From NCBI GenBank assembly GCA_964629975.1, contig CAZVUN010000046.1, positions 1-19,891 of the forward strand: 19,891 nucleotides of DNA, in the 5' to 3' direction. How positions within the stretch are numbered: the stretch's first letter is position 1; every line of letters begins with the position of its first letter. The notes below the pieces were generated by a model, which saw nothing but the letters and a program-made list of their open reading frames with translations, was not told where the DNA came from and made no database searches. Made by a program: the position numbers and the translations under genes. This DNA is from G020354085 sp964629975 (GTDB lineage Bacteria > Pseudomonadota > Gammaproteobacteria > Acidiferrobacterales > Sulfurifustaceae). Shown here one piece after another: positions 14,930 through 19,891 of the stretch.

Positions 14930-16609
14930 ATGGCCCAGAAGCACGCGAAGCTCACGTACGCGCTGGTTGCGATCGTCGGGCTGCTCACCATCGGCCCGGT
15001 GCTGATGCTCCTGCTCGGGAGCTTTTCCGAGGGGCTCACCGCCTTCGGCAGCTTCACCCTGGCCAAATACCTCAAGGGCTACACCGACCCGGCGCTGTTC
15101 GAGGTACTGCTCAATACGACCATTTTTGTGCTGGGTTCCGCGAGCCTGGCGACGGGGCTGGCGCTGTTCCTCGCCTATCTCAACACCCGCACCGACATCC
15201 CGTTCAAGTTTCTGTTCCGTATCATCTCGATCCTGCCGATGATGATCCCGCACCTGCTGTTCGCGGTGAGCTGGGCGCTGCTGCTCAATCCCTCGAACGG
15301 CATGCTGAACCTCGCGCTCATGAACCTCTTCGGCCTGGAGGAGGCGCCGTTCAACATCTACACGCTCTGGGGCATGATCCTCGTCGAGGGGCTGCTCGAT
15401 CTGCCCATCGCCTATCTCATCATCGCGCCGGCCATGGCGCAGTTCGACGTGGCGCTGGAGGAATCCTCGCGCGTCTTCGGCGCCAGCACCTGGCGCACGC
15501 TCGCGCGCGTGACGCTGCCGGTGCTGCGCCCGGCGATCCTCGCGGCCTTCGTGCTCGGGCTGGTGCGCGGGCTCGCGTCGTTCGCCACGCCTTCGGTGCT
15601 CGGCATGCCGGGCCGGGTCAACGTGCTCGCCACCCATCTCTACCAGATGATCGCCACCGGTTTCGCCCCGGACTACGGCGAGGCCGCGGCCGTCGGCATG
15701 AGCGTGCTCGCGACCTCGATCACGCTGATTGTGGTCTACCGCGCGTTGACCGCGGAGGGCGAGAAATACGTCACCATCGCCGGGCGCGGTTACCGCCCGA
15801 CCATGATCGAGTTGAAGGGCGCGCGCATGCCGATGTTCGCGATCGTCGCGCTGCTGTCCTTCCTCCTGATCGTGCTGCCGGTGGCGGTGCTGTTCTACAC
15901 CTCGATGGTGCCGTACTCGATGGTGCCGAGCGCGCGCGCCTTCTCGCTCATGAGCGCCAAGCACTGGATCGAGGTGTTGCAGGACCCGATCTCGCTGCTC
16001 GCGCTCAAGAACAGCATCTTCCTCGGTGTGTTCGGGGCGACGCTCGGCGTGCTGCTCTCGATCTTCGTGGCCTACGTCATCGTCAAGGTCAGGACCCGCG
16101 CCGCCGGCGTGCTGGAATCGCTCACCTTCCTGTCGTTCTCCTTCCCGGGCATCGTCATCGGCGTGGGCTTCATGTGGTTCTTCGTGCAGACGCCGCTCTA
16201 CGCCACGATCTGGGCGCTGCTCATCGGCTACATCGCGACCTACCTGCCCTATGGCGTGCGCCCCCTGGCAAGCGCCTTCGTGCAGGTGCACGCGCACCTC
16301 GAGGAATCCTCGCTCGTCTGCGGGGCAAGCCCGCTCACCACCATGCGCCGCATCATCATCCCGCTGCTCGTGCCCGGTATCGTCTCGGCGTGGATCCTCA
16401 TGGCCAGCATGTTCGTTCGCGAGCTGACCCTGTCCGTGGTGCTGTCGCGCCCGGGCACTGAGGTGCTGGCGGTGCAGATCCTGCGCTTCGCCGACGACGG
16501 CCTGTGGGGCCGGCTCTCGGCGCTCGGCATCATCATGATTTTCATCTCGACCACGCTGGTGCTCCTGGCCACACTCGTCGGCGCGAAGCTTCGGGCAGTG
16601 GAGGTGTGA
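14930..16609 (+). CDS. ABC importer fused double permease (FbpB-like)
   Basis: A 559-residue inner-membrane protein in which two six-helix permease modules are fused in one chain, as in FbpB-type iron transporters. Each half has an EAA loop that docks on the ATPase: EESSRVFGASTWRTLARVTLP in the first and EESSLVCGASPLTTMRRIIIP in the second. About twelve hydrophobic helices are seen. The start at ATG 14930 leaves an 11-bp gap to the ATPase gene. The protein ends in a normal way (LATLVGAKLRAVEV). A second, diverged copy of its segment GIVSAWILMASMFVRELTL and onward recurs at 18263-18366, so a paralogous permease gene once lay nearby. Confidence 0.93.
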   Translation: MAQKHAKLTYALVAIVGLLTIGPVLMLLLGSFSEGLTAFGSFTLAKYLKGYTDPALFEVLLNTTIFVLGSASLATGLALFLAYLNTRTDIPFKFLFRIISILPMMIPHLLFAVSWALLLNPSNGMLNLALMNLFGLEEAPFNIYTLWGMILVEGLLDLPIAYLIIAPAMAQFDVALEESSRVFGASTWRTLARVTLPVLRPAILAAFVLGLVRGLASFATPSVLGMPGRVNVLATHLYQMIATGFAPDYGEAAAVGMSVLATSITLIVVYRALTAEGEKYVTIAGRGYRPTMIELKGARMPMFAIVALLSFLLIVLPVAVLFYTSMVPYSMVPSARAFSLMSAKHWIEVLQDPISLLALKNSIFLGVFGATLGVLLSIFVAYVIVKVRTRAAGVLESLTFLSFSFPGIVIGVGFMWFFVQTPLYATIWALLIGYIATYLPYGVRPLASAFVQVHAHLEESSLVCGASPLTTMRRIIIPLLVPGIVSAWILMASMFVRELTLSVVLSRPGTEVLAVQILRFADDGLWGRLSALGIIMIFISTTLVLLATLVGAKLRAVEV

Positions 16610-16740
16610 GCGCGGGCAGGCAAATCGCCGCCGAGCTGATTTGAAACGAATTGAAAGAGCTCGTGGAGCTTTACAAGAAATGACATGCTTTCATCAGAAG
16701 CGGCACGCAATCGGCTAGCGGGCCTGTTCATACGGCGGTA

Positions 16741-16776
16741 TTCCAATCTTGTACGCTATAGCGTATAAAATTGGAA
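16741..16776. promoter_or_regulatory. 36-bp near-perfect palindrome over the ATPase gene promoter
   Basis: The two 18-base arms match at 16 of 18 positions about a centre at 16758.5. The inner 14 bases, TACGCTATAGCGTA at 16752-16765, are perfect, and the outer ends are TTCCAAT (16741-16747) and ATTGGAA (16770-16776). A TATAAA at 16764-16769 lies in the right arm and TTCCAA, 17 bp before it, could serve as -35. A repressor bound here would cover the promoter of the ATPase gene, which starts 37 bases after the right arm. The pattern resembles self-regulated antitoxin operators, but no repressor gene is visible nearby. Confidence 0.55.
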
Positions 16777-16813
16777 AAGTGCTTCAGAGCCGGGAAAAAA
16801 CAGGCAAATAACG

Positions 16814-18262
16814 ATGCCGGATAAGCAGCAGAAGTCATCGAAGGACCTGTTAACTCTCCTTACGCCCTATAACCCCTGGTGGGCGCGGCCCGGTGGCGAA
16901 TGGCGCCGCGACCTTCCCGATTACCAGCGCCCCGTGGTGCGCGAACTGCTGGCCGATCTTGCCGAGTTGCCACAGATGATCTCTATCACAGGGCCAAGGC
17001 GCGTCGGAAAGACCACTGCACTCAGGCAAGTCATCGGTCACCTGCTGGATCACGAGAAGGTCGAAGCTTCCCGGATTCTCTACTTCTCTTTCGACGATCC
17101 GGAGGTCTACGGTTCTGCCGATCTTCAGCGCACCATATTCGAGCAGCTCGTTGCACACGCCGGCCCGAAGCCGGGCAGTCCGGGGCGCTGGTATTTCTTT
17201 CTCGACGAGATTCAGCGCTTGCCGAAGTGGGAGCTGCATCTCAAGAAGTACTACGATCTTAAGTACCCGATCCGCTTCATTGTCTCCGGTTCGGCGTCAT
17301 CGCCTATCTTCCGCAGCTCGCAGGAAAGTCTGCTCGGACGCATCAAGGACCGGCATCTTCTTCCATTCGGATTTCGCGAGTACTGCCAGTTCCACCTGCG
17401 TGACCAAGAGCCGTTCGCCCCTGCGCTTGAGAACTATACAAATCTGCGCACGTTGTTGATGGAAGAGAAGGGAACGGATGTTGTGCAATTCATCAGTTCC
17501 ATGCACTCGACGCTGGCCCCTTTTGATGCAGCGATCAACAGCGCTGTGGTGAACTACTGCCGGGAGGGCGGCTTCCCCGAGGTTTGGACACTCGTGGACC
17601 CAGTGCGCAAGATGGAGTATCTGATGGAGCAGCAGGTCCGAAAGGTGCTGTACGAAGACCTGATGGCGCTCACCCAGTACCGCAAGCCGGAGAATGTGCT
17701 GCGCTTCTTCGTCTACCTGCTTGCGCACCCCGGAATCGAGATCAACATGTCCACCATAGCGCGCGATGCCGGTGTCGAACGCCGCGTGGTGGATGAGAAC
17801 CTGCCGCGTCTCGAAATGACCGACCTCATTATCCGTATCCGCAAGTTCAGCCATAAGCCACTGCGCGTGCGTGAAGGCAATATCAAGTGCTACCCTGTCG
17901 ATCTTGCGCTGCGCAACGCCGTGTTAAAGACCTGGGACGATTTCACTCAGAACCCCACCATGATGGGTTTGTATGCGGAGAACCTTGTAGCGCATGAGCT
18001 GCGCAAGTGGCCGGAAGCCATCGAGCTAACGTACTACCGGGAGAAAGCGCAGGAAGTGGACTTTGTCGTTACGCACGGTGGAGCACGTTATCTGCCGCTT
18101 GAAGTTAAGCACCGAACGGCTTCCGCATCGGTCGCGGGGCTCAAGCATTTTCTGAAAAAGTTCAGGCTCGCATTCGGCGTTGTTATCACACGTGAGCGCG
18201 AGTGCCGCCTGGAGGGCAACATCCTGTTCTTGCCGTTGCGTTACTTCTTGTTGGCGAACTGA
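16814..18262 (+). CDS. AAA ATPase with DUF4143 / nuclease-like C-terminus
   Basis: A 482-residue cytoplasmic P-loop ATPase of the AAA_14-DUF4143 type. Walker A is GPRRVGKTT at 60-68, Walker B YFFLDEIQ at 127-134, and the sensor segment IVSGSASSP at 156-164. A middle winged-helix-like part follows (INMSTIARDAGVERRVVDENL). The C-terminal DUF4143 part shows GLYAENLVAHEL at 385-396, then EVDFVV with Asp416 and LPLEVKHR with Glu430 and Lys432, a spacing like the PD-(D/E)XK nuclease fold. The role of these proteins is unknown; they are common in accessory DNA. Base use is visibly less GC-rich than the flanking genes, suggesting transfer. ATG 16814 has a weak ribosome site. The TGA directly abuts a permease gene fragment. 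Confidence 0.9.
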   Translation: MPDKQQKSSKDLLTLLTPYNPWWARPGGEWRRDLPDYQRPVVRELLADLAELPQMISITGPRRVGKTTALRQVIGHLLDHEKVEASRILYFSFDDPEVYGSADLQRTIFEQLVAHAGPKPGSPGRWYFFLDEIQRLPKWELHLKKYYDLKYPIRFIVSGSASSPIFRSSQESLLGRIKDRHLLPFGFREYCQFHLRDQEPFAPALENYTNLRTLLMEEKGTDVVQFISSMHSTLAPFDAAINSAVVNYCREGGFPEVWTLVDPVRKMEYLMEQQVRKVLYEDLMALTQYRKPENVLRFFVYLLAHPGIEINMSTIARDAGVERRVVDENLPRLEMTDLIIRIRKFSHKPLRVREGNIKCYPVDLALRNAVLKTWDDFTQNPTMMGLYAENLVAHELRKWPEAIELTYYREKAQEVDFVVTHGGARYLPLEVKHRTASASVAGLKHFLKKFRLAFGVVITRERECRLEGNILFLPLRYFLLAN

Positions 18263-18366
18263 CGGTATCGTCTCGGCCTGGATCCTCATGGCCTCCATGT
18301 TCGTGCGCGAGCTGACGCTCTCGGTGGTGCTGTCGCGCCCGGGCACGGAGGTGCTGGTGGCGCAGG
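18263..18366 (+). pseudogene. Fragment of a second ABC permease gene
   Basis: Starting on the base after the ATPase stop codon, about 100 bp match positions 16375-16477 of the intact permease with about ten differences, nearly all in third codon positions. The reading is GIVSAWILMASMFVRELTL and then SVVLSRPGTEVLVAQ, against VLAVQ in the intact gene. The mostly silent changes show a paralogue that stayed under selection before it was cut. Both the 5' and 3' parts of that gene are missing. Similarity ends near 18366, before the convergent MoaD-like gene. Confidence 0.85.
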
Positions 18367-18395
18367 ACCCAGATCCGGCACTGACCGGGCGCGTC

Positions 18396-18653
18396 TTACC
18401 CGCCGCTCAGGGCCTGCAGGAGGTACACCTCGTCGGTGGGGCGCAGGCGATGCGCGAGATCGAAGACCTGCTCGTTGTTCACGAAGAAGCGCATGTGGCC
18501 GCGCACCCGGTCCTGTTCGTCGATCACGCGAAAGCGTATTCCGGGGTACTGGCGCTCGAGGTCGGCGAGCAGTTCGGCGAGGGTCGCGCCGCTCGCCTCG
18601 ACCCGCGACGCCTTGGTGTACGACTGCAGCGCGCTCGGGATCAGCACTTGCAT
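18396..18653 (-). CDS. MoaD/ThiS-family ubiquitin-like sulfur carrier protein
   Basis: An 85-residue beta-grasp protein ending in LLQALSGG. The terminal Gly-Gly is the mark of sulfur carriers (MoaD, ThiS), which are activated as thiocarboxylates by an E1-like enzyme. The N-terminal strand MQVLIPSALQSYT, the helix TLAELLADLERQYPGI and the segment FFVNNEQVFDLAHRL with DEVYLLQAL fit the family. The ATG at 18653 lies five bases past the stop of the BNR-repeat gene, so the two are probably translationally coupled. No moaE, thiG or E1-like gene is in the window, so this carrier may serve another pathway. Molybdopterin or thiamine synthesis is not supported by context. Family call is firm; partner unknown. 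Confidence 0.88.
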   Translation of the reverse strand: MQVLIPSALQSYTKASRVEASGATLAELLADLERQYPGIRFRVIDEQDRVRGHMRFFVNNEQVFDLAHRLRPTDEVYLLQALSGG

Positions 18654-18658
18654 GCGCG

Positions 18659-19777
18659 TCAATCGAGCGCGGCGGCTTCCACCGCATAGATCTCGGGCAG
18701 GTGCCGCGCGATGCACGCCCAGCGCTTGCCTTCGTCGCGGCTCATCCACAGCTCGCCGCTCGTAGTGCCGAAGTAGAGGCCGACGGGATTCTGCGCGTCC
18801 GCGGTCATGGCCTGGCGCTTCACCGTCCACCACGCCTGGCGCTTCGGCAGGCCGGCATCGAGGCGCTGCCAGCGCTGGCCACCGTTGCGCGTGACGTAGA
18901 CGGCGGGCCTGCCGTCGGGACTCGTGCGCGGCCACACCGTCTGGCCATCCATGGGAAACACCCAGGCGGTGTCGTCGTCGCGCGGGTGCACCACCATCGG
19001 AAAGCCGACGTCGCCGACCTGTTTCGGCATGGCCTTTCCAATCCGCTGCCATTCGTTCGACGGCCGGTCGAGCCGGTAGATGCCGCAGTGATTCTGCTGG
19101 TACAGCCGGTCCGGATTGCTCGGGCAGAGCCGCACGCAGTGCGGATCGTGGAAGGCGATGTTCGAAGCATCGAAACCTTCGACCACTTCCATGCCCTTCA
19201 CCAGCGGTGTCCAAGTGCGGCCGCGGTCGCGCGTCTCGTGCACGCCGCCGCCCGACATGGCGAAGTAGAGATGCGCGGGATCGCGCGGATCGACGATGAT
19301 CGAGTGCATCTTCGGTCCGTCCGGCGTGCCGTCCTGCACCGTGCCCATCCACGCGCGGTACTGGGGATCGTCGTTCACGCTGGAGAACGGCGCCCAGGTG
19401 TCGCCGCCGTCTTCGGAGCGGAACAGCCCTTGCGGGCTCGTGCCGGCGTACCAGGCCTTCGGCTCGTTGGCGTGGCAGGGCGTGAGCCAGAAGGTGTGAT
19501 CGACTGCGCGCCCGGTTTCGCCCGCGGGCGCCTTGGCAAACGCCGGCGGACGGCTGGCTTCCTTCCAGGTGCGGCCGAAATTCGTGGAGCGAAATACGGT
19601 CGGGCCAAGGTGGCCGGTCTTGGCGGCGGCGAGCAGCGTGCGCCCATCGCGCGGGTCGAGCACCAGATGATTGATGATGTGACCGAGAAAGTGCGGCCCG
19701 TCAACTCGCCAGGTTTTGCGCGAGGCATCGCCGTGAAGGAGCCACGCGCCCTTGCGCGTCGCGACCAGCAACAGCAC
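18659..19777 (-). CDS. BNR/Asp-box repeat beta-propeller (sialidase-like fold), start uncertain
   Basis: A 372-residue (from GTG 19777) beta-propeller protein with at least five Asp-box repeats, pattern SxDxGxTW: RSTNFGRTW, RSEDGGDTW, ETRDRGRTW, VTRNGGQRW and MSRDEGKRW. These stabilise propeller blades in sialidases and in the Vps10/Ycf48 group. The catalytic arginines of true sialidases are not evident, so enzyme activity should not be assumed. No signal peptide is seen at this start. The frame stays open upstream to the window edge with a Lys/Arg/Ala-rich stretch and no ATG, GTG or TTG before an IS-like end at 19840, and GTG 19777 has no ribosome site. The original start may have been lost. 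The MoaD-like gene follows by five bases. Confidence 0.8.
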   Translation of the reverse strand: MLLLVATRKGAWLLHGDASRKTWRVDGPHFLGHIINHLVLDPRDGRTLLAAAKTGHLGPTVFRSTNFGRTWKEASRPPAFAKAPAGETGRAVDHTFWLTPCHANEPKAWYAGTSPQGLFRSEDGGDTWAPFSSVNDDPQYRAWMGTVQDGTPDGPKMHSIIVDPRDPAHLYFAMSGGGVHETRDRGRTWTPLVKGMEVVEGFDASNIAFHDPHCVRLCPSNPDRLYQQNHCGIYRLDRPSNEWQRIGKAMPKQVGDVGFPMVVHPRDDDTAWVFPMDGQTVWPRTSPDGRPAVYVTRNGGQRWQRLDAGLPKRQAWWTVKRQAMTADAQNPVGLYFGTTSGELWMSRDEGKRWACIARHLPEIYAVEAAALD

Positions 19778-19839
19778 CCGGCGCGGTGCGCGTTTCGCGC
19801 GGGCGCTGGCCCTGGTTTTTTTCGCTGCCGACTTGCGGG

Positions 19840-19891
19840 TGTCAGCGCCAATGCTAATTGTCCCCTGATCGGCAACTAATTTTGTCCCTCA
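19840..19891. mobile_element. Probable terminal end of an IS21-family element (cut by window edge)
   Basis: From 19840 the + strand reads TGTCAGCGCCAATG, then two similar units, CTAATTGTCCCCTGATC at 19854-19870 and CTAATTTTGTCCCTCA at 19876-19891. Ends starting TGT and repeated AATTTTGTCCC motifs are typical of IS21-family elements. No transposase gene is inside the window, so this is a tentative call based on end-sequence pattern only. Confidence 0.45.

Noticed and set aside
16656..16672. Hairpin AGAGCTC/GAGCTTT after the permease gene as a terminator
   Set aside because: Three-base loop, one G-T pair and no T-tract downstream.
16645..16683. Short reading NELKELVELYKK resembling a SHOCT-type helix
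   Set aside because: Only 12 codons between two stops, no start codon; too short to support a gene or relic.
19517..19549. PPAFAKAPAGE peptide in the propeller protein as a protein-embedded mobile repeat
   Set aside because: Similar Pro/Ala/Lys loops seem to be native in this position of the family and no second copy was seen in the window.

Overview
The window is GC-rich chromosomal DNA from a proteobacterium, most likely a gammaproteobacterium. The evidence is an OxyR with the two redox cysteines at exactly positions 199 and 208, an NhaR-type regulator, a DgkA, a YbaN/DUF454 protein, and the DsrE, YHS and DUF302 families common in sulfur-oxidising lineages. No rRNA, tRNA, CRISPR array or complete transposon was seen. 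Several genes are broken, so either local gene decay or base-level sequence errors must be kept in mind.

Left part (1-8.6 kb), stress and ion homeostasis, mostly on the + strand: the 3' end of an nhaR-type regulator, dgkA, a convergent DUF454 membrane gene, a second-type ftsH with a plausible heat-shock promoter, a decayed universal stress protein (usp) gene, a TerC-family metal exporter, a cation/Ca2+ antiporter, a NaChBac-like voltage-gated sodium channel, oxyR, and a second usp gene interrupted by one in-frame TAA.

Middle part (8.7-12.5 kb), mainly - strand: a cassette reading YHS protein, DsrE protein, DUF302 protein, bufferin-type DUF2282 (BufA1) protein, followed by an HD-GYP phosphodiesterase with a C-terminal zinc ribbon. 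Three of the four small cassette proteins carry signal peptides, which suggests a periplasmic metal or sulfur function. The BufA1 gene lacks its usual modification partners in the window. A divergent AraC-type regulator next to the cassette is frameshifted between its two DNA-binding helices.

Right part (12.6-16.6 kb): a three-gene FbpABC-like ABC importer (binding protein, ATPase, fused double permease). It is preceded by a perfect FNR/ANR box with a -10 element at class II spacing, so it is probably switched on at low oxygen.

Far right (16.6-19.9 kb): a less GC-rich AAA/DUF4143 ATPase gene with a 36-bp near-perfect palindrome over its putative promoter. Its stop codon abuts a roughly 100-bp fragment of a second, diverged permease gene, which marks a rearrangement junction. 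Then follow, on the - strand, a BNR/Asp-box repeat protein and a coupled MoaD/ThiS-like protein. The last ~50 bp look like the end of an IS21-family element that may have removed the normal start of the repeat-protein gene.

The most promising leads for new biology are the YHS-DsrE-DUF302-BufA1 cassette with its orphan bufferin, the FNR-box-controlled importer, and the palindrome-controlled ATPase inserted at a broken permease copy.
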